This document shows, one piece after another, positions 1-11,545 of a DNA stretch of 64,000 nucleotides (positions are counted from its first letter, which is position 1; every line of letters begins with the position of its first letter). A program made the translations under genes and the position numbers. Location: positions 102,475,811 through 102,539,810 of the forward strand of contig CM043947.1 in NCBI GenBank assembly GCA_014529385.2. The letters are read 5' to 3'. The stretch comes from Adiantum capillus-veneris. Its lineage: Eukaryota; Streptophyta; Polypodiopsida; Polypodiales; Pteridaceae. The notes under the pieces were generated by a model that was not told where the DNA came from, made no database searches, and worked only from the letters and a program-made list of their open reading frames with translations.

Positions 1-46
<46 letters not shown>
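1..46. repeat. (CT)n microsatellite
   Basis: The window opens inside a pure CT tract of at least 45 nt, so its full length is unknown. It directly abuts the LINE relic that follows. Confidence 0.95.
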
Positions 47-48
<2 letters not shown>

Positions 49-2090
49 GAACACCACCGTTGGCTCTAAGTCCCTGTCCACAATAGAGATAATTCCATTG
101 CACCCATCAGATCCTTCTCCGTTGAATACAAGCTTCTTCCCCATTGCAAGCTTTCTTTTTCTACCAACATCAAGATGATGCTCTTGAATAGTCCAAAAAA
201 TTATTTTCTTGCCTTTTCTGACATCCTCCTAGAAGAGGGAGCTTTTCTTCTGGGTTTTAAGTCCCTTCATGTTCCATGAATGGAGAACAAACGCTTCCAT
301 TACAAAGAGAGGGGTACGACCTTCTACACTTCTAGGAACTCTACTTTCGTGCCCTCTTTCCTATTGACCTCCTCCATTGGTCTTTTCCCATTCCCCTCGG
401 TTAACATCAGATTCTCCATGTTAGCATCCCGAAGAGCCTCAAAGATCTATTATAGAGGAAGGGGGTTTTATGAGTGTCTGGTGGTGCTTGTTTCATCCAC
501 CCATCCCTTGGGGGGTGCACTATGTAGTCATGTTAATGTACCACATGAGTTCAACAGAAGGTATTTTAATACGAAAATTTTTCAGGCAATTTAACAGAGA
601 TACATTAAAATAAGGGGTTTTTATATTCAATTTTGGAAAAAATAAAATAAAATAAGGGGTGATTTTATTCATTTGAACATGTTTAAAAAGAAGTTTTTTA
701 ATTACCCCATGAACGCCCATTATATTCGATTATTCAATCATTCACATTTAGCAAGAAAGATGAAGGATAGCAACAAATTTCCAAGATTTTATGCAAGCAT
801 TCAAATCCCAAGAGGGCGTTGGGCCTCGGGGGGTGCATTGTTCACTACCCCCCTTTGGAACATAGAAGACGTATTTTTTCTTTACGAGTAGCCGTGAAGC
901 GGTACCTAGGGGAGGCCTTTTCAATGCTATGATGGGCTTTATCGGGCTTCTCCAAATCCTCCAGGGTTTCCTTGTTTGTAATAACTTGCCCATCCTCTCC
1001 CGTCTTATCATTAATCTTTGATGGAGGAATTGCTTATTCAGTAACCATCTAGAGCGTTTCAGGCGTACCTTTTTCACCAGCTGATGGACTTGGGGCCGTG
1101 GGCAAGGCAGATGGACACGACCTAGAAAAGTGCCCAAATTTGTTACATTAAAGCATGCACCAAAGAAGGTGCCAAAATTCAGAGGAATAACCTTAAGACT
1201 TGCCCCCACATTCACAACAAGATTCTTGGGATGGGGCTTTCTCTGATCCCACCAGATACAAACTTTTTTTGCGGTTGAGATTGTTGCTTTGCTTGATCAT
1301 ACAAACAAAGGTGTACTAAGGGTTGCTGCCAAGTTTCTCAAGTTGCTTCTAATCCACATCATGAGGTTGACTAAATTCACCCATACAAGGCACATATCTT
1401 GGAATGCATCAAGGGATTCAAATGAGGGATCCCAAGGGACCGCACACACTAGCGATCCGTCGAGAAACATCAGGCTTTTGGCCAAAAATTTGGCCACTCT
1501 GATCTCGTCACTGAATTGCACTGAGAAGAAGCCTTTTGCAAGGTATTGAACATTGGATACATAACCTCCCTGATTCAAGACATTGGAGCTATGAAGCCAG
1601 TTGACAAGTTCGGCTTTGGCAGGCACCCGTTTATGAAACCAGAAACTAGTGTAGATTTAGTAAGCTCGGTGAGTTCTCTTGATCAAAGCAGAAGGGACCG
1701 GAACGGTGAGAGCATCCTCCACTTCGACTCTTTACGAGAGTGAGTGTTTTTTTATAACTTGATAGGCTCTATCTCCCTTGACAACATCAAGTGGACCGAG
1801 GGTGCCTCCCCTTCTTCCAGCATATGTTTATTCAATGAAGTGTGCTAATAATCTCGATCAATTCTTTCTTGATTTATGCCTTGTGTCCTTCCAGTTCCTC
1901 CTTGTTCAGCCCCAAAACACCACCCTCGCCGCCCCATTGTGCTCGCCTCGGACAACTTCCAGGTCTTTATCCGCCCCACCAAGAGAGGGTTCCTTTGCCT
2001 CCCCTTGGGTCCCCATCACCACCTCTCCGTAAGAATGTTTATCTGTGTTATCCATGACCGACCCTCACCAAGAGGAACGTGTGTGACACG
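47..2090 (-). mobile_element. Degenerate L1-type LINE relic A
   Basis: On the minus strand this stretch carries a decayed LINE in the order ORF1 (about 748-2033) then the start of the ORF2 endonuclease (about 50-290). The nucleotide sequence at 50-290 aligns by eye with 41600-41860 of the better LINE copy, which encodes the N-terminal end of the apurinic-type endonuclease, but it is much more diverged. No ORF remains intact. This is an older copy than the ones at 12 kb and 38-48 kb. The ORF2 remainder lies beyond the window start or is lost. Boundaries are approximate. Confidence 0.7.
748..2033 (-). pseudogene. LINE ORF1 (gag-like) relic
   Basis: Two minus-strand open stretches (1297-1626 and 748-1215) follow the same order as the intact LINE ORF1 at 42057-43508. 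They share blocks such as a PLNFGT-F-GA-F motif, a V-C-VPW-P-F-S block and L-TPLF. In the intact copy the PLNFGT block runs into a CCHC zinc knuckle. Here most of the knuckle cysteines are gone, so nucleic-acid binding is presumably lost. ORF1 proteins of plant L1 elements bind the element RNA. The identification rests on alignment by eye to the copies in this window. Confidence 0.65.
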
Positions 2091-2804
2091 GCCCTAAGCT
2101 AAAGCTCCAAACAAGAAAGCTTTTTTTTTTTTTTTAAAGGATCATGATCCGTGACAAAAACTAGCCCTCGACATTTCACAACACTTAGCAAAGTCCTAGA
2201 AAGGATCGTAATCGGTGGCTTGATAGATCGCAATGGGTGTTGTGGTGCAAGATACTAGGCACTTATGGAGATACAAAACAAGGCAAGCAATGAAGCAATC
2301 CTTGCGAGCTAGGTGCTGCACAATCAAGGTCGACCATGTAAAGAAGGGTGAGGTCGAAACAACTGAGAGAGTTTGTCGACACAACGCTTAAACCCTTCGT
2401 GCTCCTCCTCAAGAGCAAACAGGTTACACAACCTCACCACCTAACGTTGCTCACCCTTCGCTAAGCAGGGCCAAAGCTGCTCAGACCATTGCAAAACCAA
2501 GATTCTAATCACATCTTCTTAAGATTGGCAAGACTCAGATGCTCAAAGCTTTGGTTAAAATTTATGCAACATGGCAAAAGTGATATGAAGGCAAAAATCA
2601 AAGTGCTGATTCCCTTCTTTTTTTTTGAGATTTTTTTCTTTGGCTATGCTTTTGTTGTTTCTAGCCAGTTTCTTTCTTAACCACGGATTGCAAGAATCAT
2701 TCTTTTGGGATCTCATTCAGATGATGTTTAAGATATTTTCTTGATTTCATTTTTTTTAAATACATGATTTTCTACCAAGATTGCAACTTTATGACATGCT
2801 ATGC
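2091..2804. other. Non-coding spacer between LINE pieces
   Basis: I see no gene here. The stretch has a T-run at about 2121-2134 and a short palindrome, GGATCATGATCC, at 2141-2152. It ends where similarity to the LINE reverse transcriptase begins, so the LINE to the right is truncated at this point. Confidence 0.5.
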
Positions 2805-4026
2805 AAGTGAAAGTTGCGTATTCTATGCCCACCATTGCTGCCAAGATGTTATCGTAAATGGATCTTCCTTTTATGAACCCATGTTGATGGGGAGAGATGA
2901 TCTTGGTTAGTAAGGGGGCTAGTCTGAGGGCTACCGCTTTAGCTATAATTTTGTAGGCCACCGACATCATTGTAATAGGGTGCCAATGTTTCAGTTGAGA
3001 ACAACAGATCTGTTTTGGGATGGGTTTGATAAGCCCTCTCTTTACACTTACCTCCAACGACCCTTCAACCATGGCTTTATTGGCCAATCTTGTGATTGGG
3101 GCCTTGAGATCATCCCAAAATTCTCTATAGAATTCCACCGCATCCCATCCCAACCAGGGGACTTTTCCTTGCCAAGGGCTTGCAATGCTAGTGAACATTC
3201 ATCTTCGGAGAATGCCCGTTCCAAGCAATTAGCTTCTGAGTGGGGGATTTCCTTCTTGACACTCTATAGTAAGGTCCCTCTGGTGTCTTCCACTTCTTGG
3301 TACTGGATCTCTGGCCGTCCAATGATTTGACTAAGATAGCTCAACATTAGACCAGCCATCTCATCCTGGTTATGAACTACTGTCCCTTTCTCATCATAGA
3401 GCGAGCGGACGTGGCCCCGAGTCTTCTTGATTTTTAAAGTCCTAAAAAATTGGGTTTGATTGGAGGCTTCAGGTTGAAGGACAGTCTCCCTCGAGAGAAG
3501 CCTTTCCTTTCTGATATCTTCTAATTGCTCGTTAGCAAGGTTAGAGCCATCGTTTGTGCTCCTCCTCAGTAGCATGCCCATTGGCTTTTATGGAGGTAAG
3601 CAACTGGACCTCCGCTGTAAGATGCAGAAGGTGCACCTCCCTAGCTTTCTTGAACCGGGGGCCCGAGGTTTTGATTGCTTTTTGGATGCTACAAGTAAAG
3701 AGGTCCCACGCATTGTGTTTGTTGAGGTCGACATCTTTTTTGAGCTTACCCAGTGCTTTCTTGGTTAGATCCTGAAGACAGGGTCTTTGAATAGGTGTGC
3801 CCCTGTTACTAACAGTTTTTTCCCACCTCTTGGGGTCTCCTCCTCCCCTTTATTCTTCTTAAAATGTATGTGCAGAGGAATGTGATCCGAAAGACTTTAT
3901 GTTGGGACTACCTTCATCTCCATCAACGACGGTATCCAATCAGCTTGGTGTGAGCAATAGCATCTGTCCAGCCTTGAGGCAGTGCGGGCATACTGGAGGC
4001 TTGTGTAGGTGAAACCGGGCGTGCTG
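2805..4026 (-). mobile_element. LINE copy B/D, ORF2 part (left of the RLG-A insertion)
   Basis: This segment is nearly identical to 40082-41310 of the full-length LINE. It encodes part of ORF2 on the minus strand: the end of the endonuclease domain and the start of the reverse transcriptase, including the blocks KHWHPITMMSVAYKIIAK and GRSIYDNI typical of L1 reverse transcriptases. Several stops and frameshifts break it. Similarity stops abruptly at about 2805, before the catalytic FADD-type motif. At the right end, position 4026, it is cut by an LTR element; the same LINE resumes at 12196. Confidence 0.9.
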
Positions 4027-4862
4027 TGCTACAAACGAGAGCGTAGCGGCCCTGCAAAACATACAGCTAGCACATAATCGACGATAAATCTAGCAAGTCC
4101 ACGTACCTGCACAATCGTGTACGCAAAGAATCCATAGCCAATCTGGCATGAGATAGATATATAGGGAGATGGATAAATGAGAAAGCTCGTGAGTGTGTGC
4201 AGGCGCACCTCCTAGAGTGGAGTGCTACGCTGGCACGGCGAGAGAGAAGAGAGGAAGGAGAAAAATGACACAGACTCTGGGTGCAATCTCCCCCCGTGCA
4301 AAAGTGAGCATGTCCCTCTTGCACGTATTTAATTTATAGAAAAGTTCATGCTCAAAAATGAGTTACATCCATTTCACACTTGGTCATAAAATAGTCATGG
4401 CTCATAAAGAGCTCAATGTAACAATTAATAACTGTCTATAACTAAACCATAAAATACTAAGGCTTGCCACGAAATCCAATGGTGGTAGTTTTATTTCGAA
4501 TAACTGCTATCGCCTTATTGTCCACCACGTGCCAATTCACACTTGGTCCTTTTTACATCCAATTCACACTTGGTCATAAAATAGTCATGGCTCATAAAGA
4601 GCTCAATGTAACAATTAATAATTGTCTACATCTCAACTTATAACTAAACCATAAAATAGTAAGGCTTGCCACGAAATCCAATGGTGGCAGTTTTATTTTG
4701 AATAACTGCTATCGCCTTATTGTCCAACACGTGCCAATCACTGATCTGCTCACACAACACCCAACAAGTGATCATATTCCACAATTCAAATCAACATTGC
4801 AATGCTTCATCAAAATGTCAAATATTTCACAAATATATCATTAAAATACCAATTCCATTACA
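4027..4862 (-). repeat. RLG-A 3' LTR, with internal 191-bp duplication
   Basis: This 836-bp LTR matches the 645-bp LTR at 11546-12190. It is longer because a block of about 191 bp, beginning near the words TTCACACTTGGTC (around 4370 and again around 4560), is present twice in tandem. The duplication must have arisen after insertion or in the template of this LTR only. The end sequences, TGCTACAAACG on the left and CCATTACA on the right on the plus strand, give TG...CA termini on the minus strand. Confidence 0.92.
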
Positions 4863-4959
4863 TACCCCGGGTTTGAAAGACAATTGTCCTCAATTGTTAC
4901 CAAAACCAAACTAGCGACAGTGGTGGCCAGCCACTGGTAGAGTGGTCTAGTAATTTGGT

Positions 4960-5189
4960 GTTGCCTAGATCGACGGATCTACACCAATGGTCATGCTGCC
5001 TGAATCATCGTATCTGCACTAATGCTGCCTAAATCGGCGGATCTGCATTTTGAATTCGTGTTGCCTAAATCGGCGAATCTACATTAGTGCTGCCTAAACC
5101 GACGGATCTACACTTTTAAAAATTTGTGTTGCCTAAATCGGCGAATCTACACTAGAAGAGAGGCACTGCCTAAATCGACGAATCTATGG
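4960..5189. repeat. Array of seven 25-nt units with variable spacers
   Basis: Seven copies of a 25-nt unit resembling GYTGCCTAAATCGRCGRATC followed by TACAC start at 4960, 4995, 5024, 5060, 5089, 5128 and 5165. Start-to-start steps are 35, 29, 36, 29, 39 and 37 nt, so units are conserved while spacers vary. On the minus strand each unit contains GCCGATTTAGGC, able to form a small hairpin with a GCC/GGC stem. The array lies between the chromodomain end and the 3' LTR of RLG-A. Confidence 0.9.
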
Positions 5190-6776
5190 CTGTAGGTGTG
5201 TGGTATGCAAGTATCAAGTGATGGTAGTGTGGACGTAGCGATTGTTCAGAAATCCATTGACACTCTTCCAAAGAATGGTTTTTGTATTTAATTAAATATC
5301 TTCTGTATTGGTTTCCGGTGCGAGTAGTGGTCATGTCATGATCTAAAATTATTTCGGGAGTCAAAATTTCTTCATCGTCCTCAATTAAGGGGGGGCCAGC
5401 TGTGGAAGGAGTATCGGGAATAGGTCCCTTGTGTGGTCTCAACAAACTAACATGGAAGGAGTTGTGTATTTTCCAATGTGAGGGAATGCCCAAGCAGAAC
5501 GCATTGTCATTTATCTTTTGAAGGATTTTGAATGGGCCATAAAATCTAGGGGCCAATTTTACTTTGGGTTGTTTTTTTACACTTTTTAAGCGTCGTTTTT
5601 CAATTCTAAGCCAGACAAGGTCGTTTTCTTCAAAGGTGCAGGTCTTCGTTTCTTGTTGGCGTGTGCAGTGTATCTTTCTTGTGCTCGTTTAATGCAAGCT
5701 GTAGCTTCTTGTAAAATGTGTGTGTGGTCTCTTGCTAATGTGTCAGTAGGGACATTAGTGCTAATCGGGGAGACAGGGATAGGGAGTTTCTTCCCATAGA
5801 CAATTTCAAAGGGTGCACGGTTTGTGGAGGAGTGAGGGGTGTTATTGTAAGCAAATTGAAGCATAGGGAGGTGTTGGTCCCAATTTGCAGTATTTTCAGT
5901 GGTATAAGATCTAAGGAGGTCCATAATAGTGTTGTTTGTGGCTTCTGTTTGACCATTACTTTCATGATGAAATGCAGATGTGAAATCCATTTTAGAGCCT
6001 AAGTTTTGGGCTAGGGCGACCCAAAAATGATTGCAAAAGCGTCCATCACAGTCAGAGAGAATGACTTTGGGGAAGCCATGGTAGGAAAAGATGGTTTTGA
6101 GGAAAAGGCTTGCAGCCTGTGGTGCAGACAATGTCTTTTTGCAGGGTACAAAGTATGCTTGTTTGCTAAAACGGTCAACTATGGTCCATATCATATCATT
6201 GTGTGAGGATGTGGTGGAAAGTTCTGTGATAAAATCCATGGAGATTTGTTCCCAAGGGCCAGCAGGGATAGGGAGAGGCATTAAAAGACCATAAGACTTA
6301 CCATGATGACGTTTAACTCTTTGACATATCAAACATTCTGAAACAAATTTTGTGATATCGTGCTTCATTCCAAGCCAAAAAAAATGATCTTGACATGCAG
6401 CGAGTGTGGATTGAATTCCTCGGTGACCCATATATGGTGGTGCATGCATTTCAATCATTGCTAGTTCCTTGAAGAGTGTTGTGATGCATAGCTTTTGTTG
6501 AAAATAAAGATAACCATTTGCCAATGTGTAGTGTTCATAGGGAAGACCATTATTGTGAGTTATTTTAAACCAAGCACGTGAGAAATGTGGATCATGAGCA
6601 TATGTGTTAGGCATAGAATGAAAAGATTGCACATCACTCACAGAAATGTGATTCAAATAGACATGCTTGATTTTATTGAAGACACATGAACGAGTAACAG
6701 AGAGTACATTCACTTCAGGTTTTCTACTTAATGCGTCTGCTACTACATTCGCTTTACCTGGTTGGTATTGTATCAT
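5170..6776 (-). pseudogene. RLG-A integrase and C-terminal chromodomain
   Basis: The upstream part (6776 to 5586) reads as a gypsy integrase. It has an HHCC zinc-binding region with GHRGI and CLICQ, then a DDE core with MDF, a SDCDGRF block (usually SDRD) and NGQTEA. The downstream part (5556-5170) continues in another frame with the YGPFKI and HNSFHVSLL blocks that end gypsy integrases. It then has a chromodomain-like segment, PEIILDH...YLIKYKNHSLEECQW, that would target insertion to chromatin. A frameshift near 5560-5590 separates the two parts. Integrase joins element cDNA to host DNA in the nucleus. The fold is clear but the gene is broken. Confidence 0.88.
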
Positions 6777-6833
6777 TGGATGAAAATTTTGAATAAAACC
6801 GGCCCATTGGATATGACGATCAGAAATGGTGGA

Positions 6834-7370
6834 TTAAGTCAGAAGATGTTTAATGGCCTGTTGGTGAGTCTTGATTAGAACTTCAGAGCCCATAAGGTAG
6901 TGTTTCCAAATGTCTAGAGCGTGGACTACAGCTAGCAATTCTTTATCGTATGTGCTGTATTTGGTTTCAGATGGTTTGAGTTTTCGACTTCCGAAGGCAA
7001 TTGGGTGATCATTTTGCATTAAGATTGTGCCTATGCTTGAGCCACTTGCGTCGGTAACAACTACAAAGAAGGGTTGTGTGAAGTCGAGTAATTGTAGGAC
7101 GGGGACATGTGTGAGGAGATATTTGAGAGTGTCAAATGATTTTTGTTGTGTGGGACCCCAATTGAATGGTACTTTTTGATGAAGTAAAGTGGTCATTGGT
7201 GACGCAATGTGTGAAAAGTTTTTGACAAATTTTCAATAGAAGCCTGCTAAACCTAAAAAGGATTTTATGTCATGCACGGATTTGGGGGTAGGCCATGTTT
7301 TAATAGTGTCAATCTTTTTAGGATCAACGGATATGTCTTTTTCTGAGACTATGTGGCCTAAATAATCAAT
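6834..7370 (-). pseudogene. RLG-A reverse transcriptase end and RNase H
   Basis: Minus-strand codons at about 7370-7200 encode the end of the reverse transcriptase (DYLGHIVSEKD, then a KSVHDIKSFLGL-like block). The ORF at 7196-6834 is the RNase H region, with FVVVTDASGSSIGTILMQ, FGSRKLKPSETKYSTYDKELLAVVHA and WKHYLMG. RNase H removes template RNA during reverse transcription. A frame break lies near 7200. The right end of this piece is cut by the solo LTR at 7376. The piece at 9031-9330 joins it in frame if the solo LTR and one GTGTG repeat are disregarded. Confidence 0.88.
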
Positions 7371-7375
7371 GTGTG

Positions 7376-8398
7376 TGTAATGGAATTTGCCTATTCAATT
7401 TGAGAGTAGCGGAATTTAATGAGAGTACTTTCAAGAAATGATTTTGTGAGCATAGCGGGTAGACATAATTGAAGATAGCAACATAATTATAGCAATTAGT
7501 TAACTTGGCATGGACAATACTTTTGCAAGAGAGAGAATTTAGAGAACATGAAAACAGTTGAGGACCGGATTTATGTGGAGCCGGTCCCCCCTCCAATAGG
7601 CATTTGTATTATGATTTCTCCCATAAAGAGAGACTTGTTACAATACATTCTTTGTGTTCCTTGTGACCTAGGTGAAGCAATGAAGATGGAAAGCTTCATG
7701 CATCACCATCATAGCATAACCTAAACTTGAAGAAAGCTTTAACTATACCAAGCCTCAGTCCCAAGACCTCAAACACCTTCGAAGGTGGAGAGGGCTAGCA
7801 GGGAATGAGGGTAGGGAAGAGGAAGAAGAAACATTTCATACGAGAAAGAGCTAGTTCCTCACTTATCATAACTCATGTGTTAGCATACATAATAGCATAG
7901 TAATGAAGAAGAAATAGATGGCAAGCTCAAGCATTGAAGCATGGCTCTTGGATGGATTTGCACTCCATAGCCAAGAGTGTTGGTGTAGGCTCTCAACCTC
8001 TACATGCTTGGAGAAGGAGAGGGAGCTTTTGCACTTTGCATAGCACACAATGAGAGTGTTTGTGAGTGTGTGTGGGTGAGTATACCCCCTAAGCACCCCC
8101 CTAGCTTGCTTGGGTCGACCCCCCCTTGTAGCTCATGCTTGAAGCTCATTGGACCCCTCCAGGCCTAGCCAATCACAAGCAGGAGCCATTACAAGCAACA
8201 TGGGTAGCCTTGGGACAAGTGTCCCCCTTTCCCCTTTGAGAGAGAGAACTTGATAAATGCAAAATCAATTAATTAAATATCCTAAATTATCATTGGACCC
8301 CTTGGGTGGCCAACCAATAGGCTTCAGGCACACCATGAGGGCAACATGGGGAGGAACTTGACAAGTGTCCTTGCTGCCTCTTCAAGCTGGGGCTTCCC

Positions 8399-8433
<35 letters not shown>

Positions 8434-9025
8434 CTCTCTCATCCCCCCCCCCCTTGTAGGCTCGCCCCCCTCCTTGTAGGGATCTTTTTGACTTTGGATG
8501 AGCAAGCCCCTTAGTCATCAAGCATGACTAAGCACTTGAAGTAGGGGGTGTTCCCACAAGCATCTCAGGCAAGCTTCTCAAGGCACCTCAAGCACCTTAA
8601 TCATGCACCAAGTCAAGCACCTCAAGCATGGAGCCAGTCAAGAACCTCAAGCATCTTAATCAAGCACCTCAAGCATGACAAGCACCTCAAGCAGGACAAG
8701 CACCTCAAGCACGACAAGCACCTTGAGCTTGGGCCGGGTTCCCACCTCAAGCTCAGCCCTAGCTTACCTAAGGTCAAAGGACTTTTACACACATTATTGG
8801 AGGTCTTCAATGAAGCTAACCCTAAGGTCTTATGCTCCATTGGTTAGCCTTGCTCTTGATAGACCATCTCCCATTTGGGCCCCTTTACTATTGGCCCCGT
8901 GTTAAGATAGATCTATAAGCACATATCTATATCTTAACACTTGTTCCCATTTATTCTCCCATATTAAGTGATCCATTTAATATGAGAAAATCATTTGGGT
9001 TGGTTAGATATTAGATTTTATGACA
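7376..9025 (-). mobile_element. Solo LTR of family RLG-B inserted in RLG-A pol
   Basis: The 1650-bp sequence is the reverse complement of the 3' LTR at 46750-48389. It has TG...CA ends and is flanked by perfect 5-bp repeats GTGTG (7371-7375 and 9026-9030). No internal region remains, so it is a solo LTR, normally left by recombination between two LTRs. Inside are a (GT)n tract at about 8401-8431 and a degenerate repeat of CTTGAGGTG-like words at about 8560-8740. The short open frames over these repeats are not genes. Confidence 0.95.
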
Positions 9026-9030
9026 GTGTG

Positions 9031-9330
9031 TTTGAAAAAATGTACTTTTGTTAAGATTTGCAAACAATTGGTGCTCTCGTAATAGCTCAAAGACAATATG
9101 CAAGTGATTTTTGTGCTGGTGCTCATCACAACTGAAAATCAAAATGTCATCAAAGAACACAATAACAAAGTCTTGATAATCAAGAAATATTTTGTTCATC
9201 ATCCTAGCAAATGTGGCAGGTGCATTTGTGAGACCAAACGCTAAAACAATAAACTCATAATGACCAGACTGGGTACGAAATGCAGTTTTAAAAATATCAT
9301 TGAGGTGCATACGGATTTGATGGTGCGTTG
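9031..9330 (-). pseudogene. RLG-A reverse transcriptase, central part
   Basis: This minus-strand segment encodes the core palm motifs of a gypsy reverse transcriptase: FKTAFRTQSGHYEFIVLAFGLTNAPATFARMMN followed by the catalytic FFDDILIFS, where FFDD replaces the usual FxDD form. It runs into the solo LTR on its C-terminal side. On its N-terminal side it is fused directly to gag sequence near 9325, with no protease or upstream reverse transcriptase between, which marks an internal deletion. Confidence 0.9.
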
Positions 9331-10271
9331 TGGGCGATGATTATTTTGGTGACTACGGGGAAAGGGGGGTGGACGGTTTTGTGTGTAATTATTTGTGCGA
9401 GGATTTGAAGTATACATGTTGAAATTATTACCGTTGCGATTGCGATTGCGGTTGTTGTTACCCCACTGATTGCGAGGTTGAAAATTGGGACGATTGGGGT
9501 TACGCGTGTTGTGCACTTCATGGACGATAGAGTTGATTTCTTTCTCAGCATCGTAGGCCAAGGATATAGCTTCATAAAGAGACGTCGGTTTAAGAGAATT
9601 GAGTTTTGACTGTATACCGTTGGGAAGACCGTCTTCATATTTGCGTTGGAGAGACTCTGCAGGCACTTTTCTACCATACGGAGGAGTAGAAGACGTTCCC
9701 AGAAGCGGTCAGTGTAACGAGAGATGGTGTCTTCTTGCATCCAAGAGAATTTGGCCCAAGCACGGCGAGCGTCAAGACCAAACTGAGGGGGTAGGAAGGA
9801 ATCTTTGACCCGCTATTGAAAACTGTCCCAAGTTGATGGTCGTTCTGCCGTTTTGCGAAGCACGCTCCACCATAGTGAAGCTTGACCAGAAAGATGATTA
9901 GTAGCACATTTAATTTTATCTTTTTCAGTGAAAGATTCGCCAGCAAAATAATCATCGAATTGAGTTAACCAAGATAGCACTGTTTTACCAATTTTGCGAC
10001 CATCGAACTTAAAAAACGTGAAAGATTTTTGACTTATCTTTGCCTCTTTACAGGATTGTTGAGTTTCGAACGCAGCCTTCAAAATTTTGATCGTACGTTC
10101 ATCTTCGTTGTCATCTTCGCGTGCTCGTTTCTGATCATTTGCTGCAAGGCGTTGATTCACAATGTCTAATTCCTGTTGTAGCAAGAATACTTGTTGCTCC
10201 AAGGTCGGTGCCGAAAGAGGTGAATCAATGGTCCAATCGGAAGGGTTATTGGCGTCGTTTGTCTCCATCAC
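9331..10271 (-). pseudogene. RLG-A gag relic
   Basis: The start codon is the ATG at 10271 (minus), giving MMETNDANNP. The first frame (to 9813) has a coiled-coil-like stretch (EQQVFLLQQELDIVNQRLAANDQK), a KFDGRKIGKTVLSW block and an LSGQASLWW block typical of retrotransposon gag. The protein then continues in two other frames (9740-9297 and 9666-9241), through a KYEDGLP-IQ-L block and into an Asn/Arg-rich region with repeated NNRNRNRNG. The zinc knuckle expected after that region is missing. Gag forms the particle that packages element RNA. Frameshifts near 9810 and 9700 inactivate it. Confidence 0.85.
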
Positions 10272-11022
10272 GAGGGAGATAATTAAGACTTAGAGTGATC
10301 AGTTGAAAATCGCGATTCGAAGGTGAGGCTGGCATATACGAGATTAATGTCGTCTTCTTGGAGTGTGTATATGTGTGTGTGCGTGGCTCTTGCATAGAGA
10401 TGGTGAAGAGAGAAAAAACAAATTTTCTTTGTGTGTGATGGTGTACCTATTGTTTCCCAAAAAAAATGAATGGGTGTGTGTATAATCCCTTCTTACAGGT
10501 AGCCGAGAAAAAGAAGGGTGAGATGAAGCTTTGTTTTGCTTTTTTTTTTTTTTTTTAAAAATAGAACAGCTTAGCCAGAGTATAGTGAAGGAAGGTAGTG
10601 ACGGGTTCTTTTTTTCCCCTCAAAGCAAGGAAAAAAAAGGGGTTAAAAATGTAAGCACTAAAATAGAAAAGTAAAGCAATGGTGGTTATAAAAAAAAGAA
10701 AAAAAAAGTATGGCTGGAGAAAGAGTCCCTGCTGGTGGAAAAGAAAGAAGAATTAACTACGATCGTTTGAGACTTGGATTAAAGTGCGGAGAGGGCAGAG
10801 CCATGCATCCGATGTGTGGTCGAGACAAAAGGTGGGCGAAAGCGCACTTGTGCAAGAGTGGTGGATGAAGTCCGAGTGATTCATGCAACATGCGGCCTAC
10901 TTTGAGCTTCTTGGTGTCGCTCTTGGGGTGGTTGGCAACAGGCGCATCAAGTGTTGGCGAGCTTGCAAAAGTGTGGGCGTCGACAGTCAATTAGAGAGAG
11001 AGGGAGTTGTTGAATGGGTGCT

Positions 11023-11062
<40 letters not shown>

Positions 11063-11532
11063 GCAGCACGGCAACCAGGTCACAATTTCTACATTCTGTG
11101 TTTTGTGTTTGTTTGGTAAAGCCCATGCTACTCTCTCGCTCACCTATCTACGTACAATTGCTGTGGTTGTTCATAAACATGCAGACATATCGAAACCAGA
11201 TGCTAAGGTGTCTTTTTTTTTTTTTTGTGGAAGGTGAGAAATTGAACACACAGACTCATAGCTTACCTTGTTCGAAATGGTTTTCTTATGCTCCTTCTCT
11301 TGAGCCCTAAAAGAAATAAATTATTTTACTTAACTTCTCCCTATCAAGCCAATCAATCTTACCCCCAAGTAGGTGCAGGCAAACTGAAATGTTCTCTCCT
11401 TCTCATACAAAGAGCACTAACTCAATGCATAGAAGAAAAAAAAAAGTTAAAATAAAAATACACTTAGCTTTGATTCTTGTAAGAAAAAATCATCATGGCC
11501 ATGATTGTTGCAATATGGGGAACGTAATCTTC
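10272..11532 (-). other. RLG-A untranslated leader
   Basis: The 1.26 kb between gag and the primer-binding site holds no convincing gene. It contains A- and T-runs, a (GA)n tract at about 11026-11060, and a T-run at 11213-11225. Long leaders of this kind are common in plant gypsy elements. Confidence 0.7.
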
Positions 11533-11544
11533 GCTATGATACCA
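11533..11544 (-). other. RLG-A primer-binding site (initiator tRNA-Met type)
   Basis: On the minus strand this reads TGGTATCATAGC, one base different from the common plant TGGTATCAGAGC that pairs with the 3' end of initiator tRNA-Met. One base separates it from the CA end of the 5' LTR. Confidence 0.93.
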
Positions 11545-11545
11545 C

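Noticed and set aside
4720-4914. Frames inside the RLG-A LTR
   Set aside because: LTR sequence present twice in the window; no coding function.
4960-5189. CRISPR array (repeats with variable spacers)
   Set aside because: The spacers are only 4-14 nt, the setting is a plant retrotransposon and there are no cas genes.
8290-8905. Open frames with repeated His-Thr or HLKHDKHLKQ-like residues
   Set aside because: They translate the (GT)n tract and CTTGAGGTG repeats inside the RLG-B solo LTR and have no gene structure.
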